From Anaerococcus tetradius ATCC 35098 (lineage in GTDB: Bacteria; Bacillota; Clostridia; Tissierellales; Peptoniphilaceae), in NCBI RefSeq assembly GCF_000159095.1, contig NZ_GG666297.1:24355-88354 (forward strand): DNA of 64,000 bases, given 5' to 3'. The translations under genes and the position numbers were made by a program. Positions 1 through 8,051 of this stretch are shown here, one piece after another (positions within the stretch are counted from its first letter, which is position 1; each line of letters opens with the position of its first letter). Below the pieces are notes generated by a model, which saw only the letters and a program-made list of their open reading frames with translations, was not told the origin of the DNA and did not search any database.

Positions 1-1
1 C

Positions 2-3000
2 GAATACAAACTCTCTCTAACAAACATAAAAGAAGAAAACACAGAAATCTATCTCGACTACTACAAGGCAAGCGACAAAGGCTTTGCCCTCCAAAAAGAA
101 TACTCAACAAAAATCCCTTACCAAGAAAAACTAGACCTAGACCTACCAGCTTCCTACATCCTAAAACTAACAGTAAGAAGCAAGGTAAACAAAAAAGATA
201 CGAGCATAGAAAAATACGCTATAAACTCCAGAGAAGTTAAAAGCCCACGCTTCGTAAAAGAAGAAGATTCAGATGTTAGCAAGTATGCCTTAAAAAAATT
301 TCCCTATATTAAGGGCTTTAATTTTTTTGTGATAAATTCTAGATCAAGTAAGCTAGTTTGGGAGATTGATGAAATATATAGGAACTTTACTTGGAATTAT
401 TCTTTCGAGCCTGATGTAGACATACAGATAAAGGCAGATGATGTAGATATTAGAACTGGCGATAGGAGGATAAATATTTCTATTAGTCCTAAGCTAAAAA
501 CAGATTCATCTTATGCGAGTAGGCAAGATTACTTAGTCGAAGATGGAGAATTTACTTTTCCATTAACGAGATATCTTGAATTCGTTAAGCTTAGGGCAAA
601 GATAGGGGATGAAATTTTGACCCCTTCCATAGAAATAAATCCCCTTATAAAGGCTGCCACTTTAAAACTTACTAATATTAATCTAAAAGAGGGAGATAAA
701 TTAAATATAAGCTTTATCGTAAGATTGAAAAACCCTAGGAGGGAAGAAGGCTGGAAAGTATGGGTTAATGATGACATAGTATTTAAAACTTCTAGTAATG
801 TTTATAGAATCACAGATAGGATACATACTAAGAAGATTAGGAATACGCAAATTCCAATAGATGATGACTACACTCTTGTTGCAAACTTCGTATATAAAAA
901 TTTTAAGGATGGTAATGAAGATTCTACACCGCCTCCAAGTGTGGGCGATACAGGAAGTATAAGTCTTCAAATTAAAGGGACTGATGGCAAATGGATTGAT
1001 GTAGATCCTTCTTTTTCTGCCAAATATAGGGGGCCTGTGACATTTGATAAGCTCAAGTCGAATCTTGAATATAGGCTCAAATACAAAGTTTATGAGAAGC
1101 TCGCAAAAGAATGGGGAACAGATCAAGTAAGAATTATTCCCTTTGATATCAAAAAAGCGGATAGAAAAACTAAAAGCCTAACAGTGGATATAGTAAATGG
1201 AAATGTACTTGGTATTTTTAATAATAATAAGTTAGGTTTTAAGATTCCCCTAAGGATTAGCAAGGTTAATGAAAAGGGCTTGCCATTAAATGGTTCGAGA
1301 TTTCATGCTAGAAAGATTATAAATGGAGAACCTCTTCTTATGCTAGATGAACAAGGAAAGCCAACTGGTGAACAATACTATCCCAAATACTACAAGGAGA
1401 AATTTGACGCTAGCTCACAAGCAAGTTCCAAGCCAGGCGATAACTACTTTAGAGGACTAAGCCCTGGAATTTATGAACTCTGGGAAGAAAAGACTCCGGA
1501 TGAAAGCTATATAAAACCGTTAGATGAGGACGGCAAGGCTTTGAGATGGTATTTCAAAGTCCAAGCTAGAAAAGATAGGAATGGCAAGGAAAAAAAACCA
1601 TCAGATGATAATTATCTGGAGATTGAATTTGATTTTGACCATAAATTTAAAGAAAGTGATGCTTGGAATACAGATTATCCAGAGGCTGATAGGGAAAAAC
1701 TAATTGGAAAAACCATAAAGGGTATAGGAAGGGCTAGGAAAGATAAGGATAGAAAATTTTACAAATATATTGAAATTGTATCTGATGATGGACGTTCTAA
1801 ACCAGCTGAGCCAGATTTACCCTACAAGAAGATTGATGAGCTTAGGGTAAGAAATTATAGGAAGAAGGCTAGGCTAAAGTTTTTCAAAATAGACGGAAAA
1901 AGCCACAAAAATATTAAAGATGCTGAGTTTACTTTAAGAAAGATTCAAAGTGAAGAAGTCGAAAAAGACGGCAAAAAAGTTGTCGAAGTTAAAGTTGATG
2001 CTAATAACAAACCGTTCTATGAATCAGTAAAAACGATAGATGAAGATAGAAGAGAGTCTACTGATGACAAGGTTAAAGAATATGCCCTAGCTAAATCAAG
2101 CGAAAATCTTGGTGTCGAATTTACGGGCATAGAAGAAGGGACTTATATCCTTGAAGAAGTAAGGGCAGCTGATGGCTACAAGCTAAGGGATTTTTTCTTA
2201 ACCATAAGCTTTAGTCAAGACCAAGACGGTTCGTGGAAAGAACTTGTCAAGGGCTACAAGAAAGATGAGAATGGTAAATACATAGAAATGGATGAATCGG
2301 ATGGCTTCTTTAATGTAGATAGGCAAGGAAACTTAGTAAGCATTGCCAACGAAAAGGAAAATATCGACTTCAAATTCAGAAAGCTATCAGACCAAAAAGA
2401 TGAAGTAGGGGAGCAAATTCCCCTAAAGGGTGCAGGCTTTGTTTTAAAAAAAGTTAGGGATTCAATGAATGCCAATGCCAAAGCCTATGAATATTACGAA
2501 GATGACCTTGACGCTAAGGCTAAGGGGGCTTTGAAGAAATACTCTCATAATGGAGAAGCAATCGAATTTTATAAGTCGGGTTTGGTTCGAAAATTGAGCG
2601 ATGCTTGTAAAGTCTATGATTTTGATGAAGCTGGGCAATTAATTAAACTTGATGGAAAAGATGCCAGTGAGAAAGATAAAAAAGATATAAGGGATAAACT
2701 TATACAAAAAGACTTAGGAGCAGCTACGATGGGAAAATACTACCAAACAGCTTCTTCCCAAGCTGATGGTAGTGTAAGCTTTAGCGATTTAGGAGAAGGT
2801 ATCTATGAACTTATTGAAAATCAAATACCCACCGCTTACCTTGGTGCCAATAGACAATATTCATGGATTTTTAAGGTTGAGAAGAAAGATAAGGGGCTAG
2901 AAATAAAACATGACCTTAAAGTAGAAAAAGACTACTACCGACAATTTCCTAAGCTAGATTCCCAAATATCCTACAAGGAAGCCTATACTGATAATTCAAA

Positions 3001-3211
3001 TGTTAAGGAGTCTTTGAATGATAAATTTTCCTACGAGATAACAAATACCAAGCTAAACAAAGACGAAAAGCCCATAGATGGGACAGAAAATGAAAACCAA
3101 GCTTTTAGCTATCCGTCTACAGGAGGACTTGGCACAAGCCCAGCCTTTACTATAATAGGACTAGCTATGATGACAGCAGGAGCGATTTACTTGGCAAGAA
3201 AGAAATTATAA
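2..3211 (+). CDS. SpaA-type cell-wall surface protein, C-terminal part (5' truncated by window)
   Basis: The frame is open from base 2 with no stop until 3211, so the gene begins before the window; the GTG at 329 is only an internal in-frame codon. The visible 1,069 residues are rich in Lys, Asp and Glu. At least three prealbumin-like SpaA/Cna-B repeats can be seen. Each begins with a K-x-D/N or similar strand and closes with a block such as LSPGIYELWEE, IEEGTYILEEVRAADGYK or LGEGIYELIE; in this family the Glu usually forms an intramolecular isopeptide bond. The C-terminus is a cell-wall sorting signal: YPSTGG, a hydrophobic segment and a positive tail (ARKKL), an LPXTG variant with Tyr first. 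It is probably an adhesin or pilin-like protein anchored by a sortase. A bidirectional hairpin follows. The ligand is unknown. Confidence 0.85.
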   Translation, partial: EYKLSLTNIKEENTEIYLDYYKASDKGFALQKEYSTKIPYQEKLDLDLPASYILKLTVRSKVNKKDTSIEKYAINSREVKSPRFVKEEDSDVSKYALKKFPYIKGFNFFVINSRSSKLVWEIDEIYRNFTWNYSFEPDVDIQIKADDVDIRTGDRRINISISPKLKTDSSYASRQDYLVEDGEFTFPLTRYLEFVKLRAKIGDEILTPSIEINPLIKAATLKLTNINLKEGDKLNISFIVRLKNPRREEGWKVWVNDDIVFKTSSNVYRITDRIHTKKIRNTQIPIDDDYTLVANFVYKNFKDGNEDSTPPPSVGDTGSISLQIKGTDGKWIDVDPSFSAKYRGPVTFDKLKSNLEYRLKYKVYEKLAKEWGTDQVRIIPFDIKKADRKTKSLTVDIVNGNVLGIFNNNKLGFKIPLRISKVNEKGLPLNGSRFHARKIINGEPLLMLDEQGKPTGEQYYPKYYKEKFDASSQASSKPGDNYFRGLSPGIYELWEEKTPDESYIKPLDEDGKALRWYFKVQARKDRNGKEKKPSDDNYLEIEFDFDHKFKESDAWNTDYPEADREKLIGKTIKGIGRARKDKDRKFYKYIEIVSDDGRSKPAEPDLPYKKIDELRVRNYRKKARLKFFKIDGKSHKNIKDAEFTLRKIQSEEVEKDGKKVVEVKVDANNKPFYESVKTIDEDRRESTDDKVKEYALAKSSENLGVEFTGIEEGTYILEEVRAADGYKLRDFFLTISFSQDQDGSWKELVKGYKKDENGKYIEMDESDGFFNVDRQGNLVSIANEKENIDFKFRKLSDQKDEVGEQIPLKGAGFVLKKVRDSMNANAKAYEYYEDDLDAKAKGALKKYSHNGEAIEFYKSGLVRKLSDACKVYDFDEAGQLIKLDGKDASEKDKKDIRDKLIQKDLGAATMGKYYQTASSQADGSVSFSDLGEGIYELIENQIPTAYLGANRQYSWIFKVEKKDKGLEIKHDLKVEKDYYRQFPKLDSQISYKEAYTDNSNVKESLNDKFSYEITNTKLNKDEKPIDGTENENQAFSYPSTGGLGTSPAFTIIGLAMMTAGAIYLARKKL

Positions 3212-3212
3212 A

Positions 3213-3257
3213 GAAAAAACTAGGAGTTTTCCTTCTGGAAATTCTCCTAGTTTTTTT
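3213..3257. terminator. Bidirectional intrinsic terminator between surface protein and brnQ
   Basis: ACTAGGAG pairs with CTCCTAGT across a short loop that can pair further (TTTTCC with GGAAA). The stem is flanked by an A-run on the left and TTTTTTT on the right, so it can end both the rightward surface-protein transcript and the leftward brnQ transcript. Confidence 0.85.
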
Positions 3258-4581
3258 AGAATAAGGTACTGTCGTGAGTTTCATCTCTCTTTTTGCCGAA
3301 GCCTAGCTTGCCTAAGATTAGTCCAAGGATGAAACAGACTAGGGATGGCAAGAACCATGTGAAGCCGAATTGAGCGAGGGGTAGGTTTTTGATTGCAGCT
3401 ACTAGACCTCCTAGGCCAAAACTTTTGCCGAAGGTTTCGATTATTGCTGTGATTATTACCCCAGCTGCCATTAGGATGTAGGCCATATTGTAAGGCACTC
3501 TCTTTTCGAAGGACATATAAAATACTAGGGCTATGATTAGGGGATAGCCTATGTATAATACAGGAACTGCAAGGTTTATGATGGCATCTACTCCTAGGGA
3601 TGATAGGAGGAAGCTTGATATTGTAACGAAAATAACAGTGTAATCGTATTTGATTTTGCCATTACTTAATTCTTCGATGAAATTACCTGCTGATGAGGTT
3701 AGGCCAACTGCTGTTGTAAGACAGGCTAGGCTTACTGCAAAGCTTAGGGCTATCTTTCCAAAGTTACCTAAAAGAAGGTCGACAAGTTTGATTAGAATTT
3801 CTACACGAGAATCATTCATACCAAAGATTGAGCTTGCACTAGCTCCAAGATATGTTAATCCGCCATAAACTATAGCAAGGGCTATAGAAGCAACAATGCC
3901 TACTGAGATTATGAAGCTTCTTCTTTCTTCTTTGCTAACTTTGCCATAACCCTTTCTCAATAAATCAGCTACTACTATTCCTGCAAAAAGGGGTGAGGCA
4001 AAGGCATCGAGGGTTTGATAGCCTTCGTAGAATCCTTTTACGAAAAATCCTTTTTTGATTTCTGTTTGGACAGGCGTGCCAATAGGAGTAATAATCGCCT
4101 TTACTATTAGTACAAAGAGGAAAAATAAGAGGGCGGGAGTTATGTACTTGCCTATAATTGTAACTACGTTACTTTCCCTATATGAAAGTGCGAAGGTTAT
4201 TGCAAAAAATACGAAAGTTACAAGCCAGATTGAAACATTTGGTAGAAATGGCTTGAAGCCGACTTCATAAGTTGTCGCTGCTGTTCTTGGAATCGCAAAG
4301 GCAGGGCCAATACAAATTATTGCAGCAAGGGTTAGAATTTTAGAAAATCTTGGGCCTACACGTTTGCCTATATCGACCGCACGACCACCAGCCAAAGCTG
4401 TTATAAATACTGTTAAAATTGGAATGACAGGGTCCGCCAATAGAAAGCCTATCATAGTAGAAAGCCAACCGCTACCGGTGATTACTCCTAAATAGGGAGG
4501 GAAAATCAAATTTCCAGCACCAAAAAAAATAGCGAAAAGCGCTAATCCACTGACAAGAATGTCTTGTTTTCTTTTGTTCAA
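3256..4581 (-). CDS. brnQ: Branched-chain amino acid:cation symporter, BrnQ/LIVCS family
   Basis: This 441-residue polytopic membrane protein has about 12 hydrophobic segments and the family's N-terminal block (ALFAIFFGAGNLIFPP), followed by GPAFAIPRTAATTYE. The family imports leucine, isoleucine and valine with sodium or protons. The start is TTG at 4581, placed by a GGAGAG ribosome site five bases upstream; no in-frame ATG lies nearby. A TATAAT-like -10 reads leftward at 4627-4622, with no convincing -35. The gene stands alone and converges on the surface-protein gene through a shared terminator. No T-box or clear CodY box was seen in front of it. Confidence 0.93.
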   Translation of the reverse strand: MNKRKQDILVSGLALFAIFFGAGNLIFPPYLGVITGSGWLSTMIGFLLADPVIPILTVFITALAGGRAVDIGKRVGPRFSKILTLAAIICIGPAFAIPRTAATTYEVGFKPFLPNVSIWLVTFVFFAITFALSYRESNVVTIIGKYITPALLFFLFVLIVKAIITPIGTPVQTEIKKGFFVKGFYEGYQTLDAFASPLFAGIVVADLLRKGYGKVSKEERRSFIISVGIVASIALAIVYGGLTYLGASASSIFGMNDSRVEILIKLVDLLLGNFGKIALSFAVSLACLTTAVGLTSSAGNFIEELSNGKIKYDYTVIFVTISSFLLSSLGVDAIINLAVPVLYIGYPLIIALVFYMSFEKRVPYNMAYILMAAGVIITAIIETFGKSFGLGGLVAAIKNLPLAQFGFTWFLPSLVCFILGLILGKLGFGKKRDETHDSTLF

Positions 4582-4936
4582 ATTACTCTCCTTTATATTT
4601 ATTCAAAACGGTGTAGTATTTATTATACCATCAAAATCTGAATGTACACTAGTAAATTACATTATTTTAACAAAAAATTTTTATTATTGCAGGAAAAAGG
4701 ATTTAGGAGGATCTTAAGAAAATAAAAAATTATTGTTTAGAAAAATATAGATTTATTTGACATAGGATTTACTAGCTACAAATTTTCTGGCCTTTGAATT
4801 TAGGTTTTGCCCCTGTGGATTTGCATTAACTTATATTTAGAATAAATATTCGTAAATATAGCTAAAGATTTATAAAACAATAAAGGATAAAGTTTCTTTA
4901 AATTGCATATATATATCGATAAAAATACATAAAAAG

Positions 4937-4965
4937 TTGTTGCCATTATTGGCTAGTGCTATAAT
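4937..4965 (+). promoter_or_regulatory. Candidate promoter firing into the 201-bp palindrome
   Basis: TTGTTG (4937-4942), a 17-base spacer and TATAAT (4960-4965) point rightward. A start near 4972 would transcribe the palindromic element that begins at 4986. There is no gene downstream on this strand before the convergent ATPase gene. In such A/T-rich sequence a chance match is possible. Confidence 0.35.
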
Positions 4966-4985
4966 GATTTTGTTATTATTAAGAC

Positions 4986-5186
4986 AAAGGGGCTGTTGCA
5001 GAATGAATAAATCGTCCCAATATCATTAGAAGAACCTCCAAGGAAAGTCTCACCTTGCCGACGGGCTAAATGCCTCCATCATCCGGAAGGCACTAATATG
5101 CCCACCGGCAAGGAGAGGCAAAAATTCCTAAGAGAACTTTCTAATGATGGGACGATGATTATTCATAATTCTGCAACAGCCCCTTT
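4986..5186. mobile_element. 201-bp imperfect palindrome, probable MITE or IS-derived hairpin element
   Basis: The ends are near-perfect inverted repeats: AAAGGGGCTGTTGCAGAAT at the left, and its exact reverse complement at the right. The two arms continue to match inward (GAATAA, ATCGTCCCA, ATCATTAGA, then CTTGCCG), with small indels, to a centre near 5085-5095. The element has no open frame of useful length, so it would depend on a transposase supplied elsewhere. The GGGGCTGTTGCA-like ends resemble the termini of several DDE insertion-sequence families, but I cannot assign a family. No clear target-site duplication is visible. Confidence 0.7.
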
Positions 5187-5454
5187 TTGGATGTAGGAAA
5201 TTATTTATTAGGAAGAATGGCCTTGATTTAAGGCTCCATCGACGTTAGTTTGCAGATTAGAGCTTGAGATTTCCATCTCGCAAGGACTCGATTAAGCTCT
5301 GCCATTAATTTGCTTCGTTAATTGTGGGCAGACCATTAGAAATGACAGGGAAATACCATAGTGAGACAATAGAGTGGCGATTGCCATGCATCCTTAATGG
5401 AATGTTATAGGGAGCAATGAGATAATTTATTATAAGGGCCGACGCAAACGACGT
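5187..5454. repeat. Gene-free stretch with small hairpins, possible decayed dispersed repeats
   Basis: No coding frame is convincing here. Two stem-loops stand out. At 5259-5300, AGAGCTT pairs with AAGCTCT and encloses a second hairpin GAGAT/ATCTC. At about 5300-5331, TGCC and ATTAA pair with TTAAT and GGGCA. The AATGACAGG that follows resembles the edges of the repeat cluster at 12.9-13.1 kb. I read this as accumulated small repeats with no evident function. Confidence 0.35.
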
Positions 5455-5484
5455 AAAACCGACGCAAATTTTTGCGTCGGTTTT
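5455..5484. terminator. Terminator downstream of the metal ATPase operon
   Basis: AAAACCGACGC and GCGTCGGTTTT form a near-perfect stem with a short A/T loop. It lies just past the leftward ATPase stop codon. The stem is A/T-flanked on both sides and may work in both directions. Confidence 0.75.
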
Positions 5485-5492
5485 GTCTTTTT

Positions 5493-7334
5493 CTATATTT
5501 TCTTTTTTAGGATTCTCATTGCCCAAAGAATTGATATTATTGAGACTCCTACATCTCCAAATACTGCTAGCCACATATTTGCTAAGCCTAGGAGGCCTAG
5601 GATTAGGATTATGATTTTTATTAGCATTATGAAGATTACGTTTTGTTTTACTGTTGAGTTGGTTAGTTTTGCGATTTTCATTAGTTTTGCCATTTGCGAA
5701 AATTCACCATTTGCTATTAGGATATCGGAGGATTCTATGGCGAGATCTGATGCAGTTTCTCCCATGGATATGCCTACGTTGGCATTTTTTAGGACGGGTG
5801 CATCATTTATTCCATCTCCTACAAAGACAGTTGTTTCTCCTTGGTCTTGGTAGGATTTCATTATCCTAAGTTTTTCATCTGGCATTATTTCTGCATAGTA
5901 GTTTGTAAGATTGAGTTTTTTTGATGTCTCTGCTACAGCTTGGCGGCTATCGCCTGATACTATGGCGATTTCCTTGAAGTCTTCTTTTAGAGCCTTTATT
6001 GTTTCCTCACTTCTATCCTTGATGTCATCTTCTATATAGATGCTTGCTTGAAGTTTTTCGTCTACGGCAAGGTAGATGGCTCTTTCGTTTTTGTCTGAAA
6101 GACCAAGGTACTTATTAGATCCTACCTTGATTGTTTTTCCATCTTTGCTCTTTGCCACAAGACCCAGACCTTTTTCATTCTTGATTTCTAGGAAGAGGTC
6201 TTTTTCTTTTCTGTCTAGTTCATCTACAATGGCTTTTGCTATAGGGTGAGTGGACATGTTTTCTATGTTGTAGAGATAGTCGAGGATTTCTTCTTCTTTT
6301 AGGCCTTTTTCGATTTTGATTTCTTTTATTTTAAATTTACCTGTGGTAAGGGTTCCTGTCTTATCTGTTAGGAGGACATCTGCCTTGCCGAGACTTTCGA
6401 AGTATTGGCTGCCCTTAACTAGGATGCCATTTTTGCTTGCTAGTCCAAGTCCCGACATAAAGGATAGGGGAACTGATAATACTAGGGCACATGGGCAGGA
6501 TAGGACTAGGAAGGTTGCTGCACGAAGAAAATAGTCTTGCCAGCTTCCGCCCAAAAATAGGGGAGGAATTATAGCAACAGCTAGGGCGAGACCCACTACT
6601 ATCGGTGTGTAAACTCTTGCAAAGCGGGAGATGAATTTCTCGCTGTTAGATTTGCTTGAGGCTGAGTCTTCTATTAACTCCATAATCTTGGCTGCTACTG
6701 AGTCATCAAATTCTTTTTCGGCACGAATTTTGATTATTCCTTCTACTACTAGTGAAGAGGATATGGCTTCATCGCCTACTTCTACGGCTACTGGCATTGA
6801 TTCGCCTGTAACTGATGATGTATCGAGGATAGCAGATCCTTCTATGACCTTGCCATCTACGCCGATTTTTTCACCATCACGAACGAGGATTATATCTCCT
6901 ATTTCTATATCATCTAGGTCGACTTCTTCTGTTGAGCCATCAGGAAGAACTTTGTTAGCTATCTCTGGCACTAGGTCAAGAAGATTCTTGATGTTATCTC
7001 TTGATCTTTGGGTTGCTATTTCTTCGAAAAGTTCACCAAATGAGTAAAAGAGAATAACTGCGACTGCCTCTATGTATTCACCTATAATAAAGGCTGTAAT
7101 AGTAGCAAGGGCCATGAGGAAGTTCTCATCTAGGGCCGAGCCCTTTTTTATACCTTGAAAGGCCTTATATATTACTTCTTTAGAAGCTAGGAGGTAGAGG
7201 ATAAGAAAAGCCCACATCCTAAAACGTCCCAAAAAGTAAAACTTGCTCATAGCTTGAAGAAAGACTGTCAATAGGGCAAGGGCTATAAGTTTTAGGAAGG
7301 TGTCCCTATGCTTATCTGTAATATTGTTAAACAT
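5493..7334 (-). CDS. Heavy-metal P1B-type ATPase (Zn/Cd/Pb class)
   Basis: This 613-residue membrane pump has all the P-type hallmarks: a TGES actuator loop, the intramembrane metal site SCPCALVLSVP near residue 280, the phosphorylation loop DKTGTLTTG near 323, and GDGINDAP near 508. The last two membrane helices carry Lys (FIMLIK) and Asp (GDVG). With CPC, that is the set known for zinc/cadmium/lead exporters (P1B-2). The usual N-terminal HMA domain is missing from the polypeptide and is encoded separately just upstream. It is the third gene of a repressor-HMA-ATPase operon, separated by 6 bases from the HMA gene. It probably exports excess Zn or Cd; the exact metal is inferred. Confidence 0.92.
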   Translation of the reverse strand: MFNNITDKHRDTFLKLIALALLTVFLQAMSKFYFLGRFRMWAFLILYLLASKEVIYKAFQGIKKGSALDENFLMALATITAFIIGEYIEAVAVILFYSFGELFEEIATQRSRDNIKNLLDLVPEIANKVLPDGSTEEVDLDDIEIGDIILVRDGEKIGVDGKVIEGSAILDTSSVTGESMPVAVEVGDEAISSSLVVEGIIKIRAEKEFDDSVAAKIMELIEDSASSKSNSEKFISRFARVYTPIVVGLALAVAIIPPLFLGGSWQDYFLRAATFLVLSCPCALVLSVPLSFMSGLGLASKNGILVKGSQYFESLGKADVLLTDKTGTLTTGKFKIKEIKIEKGLKEEEILDYLYNIENMSTHPIAKAIVDELDRKEKDLFLEIKNEKGLGLVAKSKDGKTIKVGSNKYLGLSDKNERAIYLAVDEKLQASIYIEDDIKDRSEETIKALKEDFKEIAIVSGDSRQAVAETSKKLNLTNYYAEIMPDEKLRIMKSYQDQGETTVFVGDGINDAPVLKNANVGISMGETASDLAIESSDILIANGEFSQMAKLMKIAKLTNSTVKQNVIFIMLIKIIILILGLLGLANMWLAVFGDVGVSIISILWAMRILKKKI

Positions 7335-7340
7335 TTTTCC

Positions 7341-7565
7341 CTACCTCAAAAGGAGTTTGCAACCTGGCTCGATCCTATCTGCTATTTCATTAACTTTTGC
7401 CAAAATTTCATTTGCCATATTGTCATCTGCTATTTCTATTTTTGCTTTTTCAGTTAGGAATGATAGGCTTGCATCTATAACGCCTTCGATTTTTTTGATT
7501 TCGTTTTCTATTTTGTTGCCGCAGTTGGCACAGTCTAATCCTTGGATTTTTAATTTCATTTTCAT
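7341..7565 (-). CDS. Free-standing HMA heavy-metal-binding protein
   Basis: The 74-residue protein is a single heavy-metal-associated fold. The metal loop GLDCANCGNKIE carries Cys12 and Cys15. It sits between the repressor and the ATPase, only a few bases from each. It is either a soluble metallochaperone for the ATPase or the pump's N-terminal metal-binding domain split off as its own gene. The Asp before the first Cys of the loop fits a Zn/Cd-type site better than a copper-type one. Length and fold pattern are typical. Confidence 0.88.
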   Translation of the reverse strand: MKMKLKIQGLDCANCGNKIENEIKKIEGVIDASLSFLTEKAKIEIADDNMANEILAKVNEIADRIEPGCKLLLR

Positions 7566-7568
7566 AAT

Positions 7569-7871
7569 TTACTCCTCTATATGTTCTAAACCTGTTTTTA
7601 TAATTATTTTTACGTGATTGTCTGCTAATTCGTAGATGATGGACTTGCCATCTCTTTCACCTTTTACTAGGTTGGTCTCTTTGAGATATTTTAGTTGGTG
7701 GGAAATAGCTGATTGGCTCATGTCGATAGCTTCTGCTATGTCTCCTACGCTCATTGGTCCATCAAAGAGCCTGTACATTATCTTCATCCTTGTCGAATCT
7801 GAGAAGACTTTGAATAAGTCTGCTAAGTCGATTAGGGTGGTGTCGTCTATGTTTTTTAGTGAATTTCCCAT
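7569..7871 (-). CDS. ArsR/SmtB-family metal-sensing repressor (CzrA/SmtB-like, alpha-5 site)
   Basis: The start is ATG at 7871, preceded by AAAGGAGG. An upstream in-frame codon exists, but it lies inside the operator, so I reject it. The 100-residue winged-helix protein has the recognition helix MSQSAISHQLKYLKE. Its C-terminal helix carries Asp84, His86, His97 and Glu100, the D-x-H-x10-H-x-x-E pattern of the alpha-5 zinc site in SmtB and CzrA. No Cys-rich alpha-3 (CadC/ArsR) site is present, so zinc or cobalt is the likely signal. Metal binding should release it from the operator directly in front of its own gene and switch on the pump operon. Confidence 0.9.
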   Translation of the reverse strand: MGNSLKNIDDTTLIDLADLFKVFSDSTRMKIMYRLFDGPMSVGDIAEAIDMSQSAISHQLKYLKETNLVKGERDGKSIIYELADNHVKIIIKTGLEHIEE

Positions 7872-7881
7872 GAGCCTCCTT

Positions 7882-7935
7882 TCATATGAATAGCTGTTCA
7901 TATGAGTATTATATCATATATAAAAGCGATGTCAA
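7882..7935 (-). promoter_or_regulatory. Promoter and SmtB/CzrA-type operator of the metal operon
   Basis: On the minus strand, TTGACA (7935-7930) and TATAAT (7913-7908) are 16 bases apart. Immediately downstream, at about 7905-7882, lies the inverted repeat ATATGAACA-GC-TATTCATAT. It closely matches the 12-2-12 operator known for ArsR/SmtB zinc repressors. It covers the expected transcription start and reaches the ribosome site, so a bound repressor would block initiation. Confidence 0.85.
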
Positions 7936-8051
7936 TAGGCTTATTGAATTTTTTATGAAAGTTGTCAAAAGGCTAGATGGATTGAAATGTAAAAGATTTT
8001 CAGTATATTTATATAGCAAGAAAGACGGATTTATATAAAAAGGAATCTTAT

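Noticed and set aside
701-1126. 141-codon leftward ORF inside the surface-protein gene
   Set aside because: Antisense shadow of a long repeat-protein gene, with no ribosome site or recognisable domain.
329-3211. GTG at 329 as the start of the left-end surface protein
   Set aside because: The same frame is open back to base 2 with no ribosome site at 329, and the coding style is continuous, so the gene is truncated by the window edge.
5305-5574. 89-codon leftward ORF
   Set aside because: It overlaps the end of the ATPase gene in another frame and covers terminator and repeat sequence; no ribosome site.
7872-7901. Extended N-terminus of the ArsR-type repressor
   Set aside because: The extra codons lie inside the operator and ahead of the real AAAGGAGG ribosome site.
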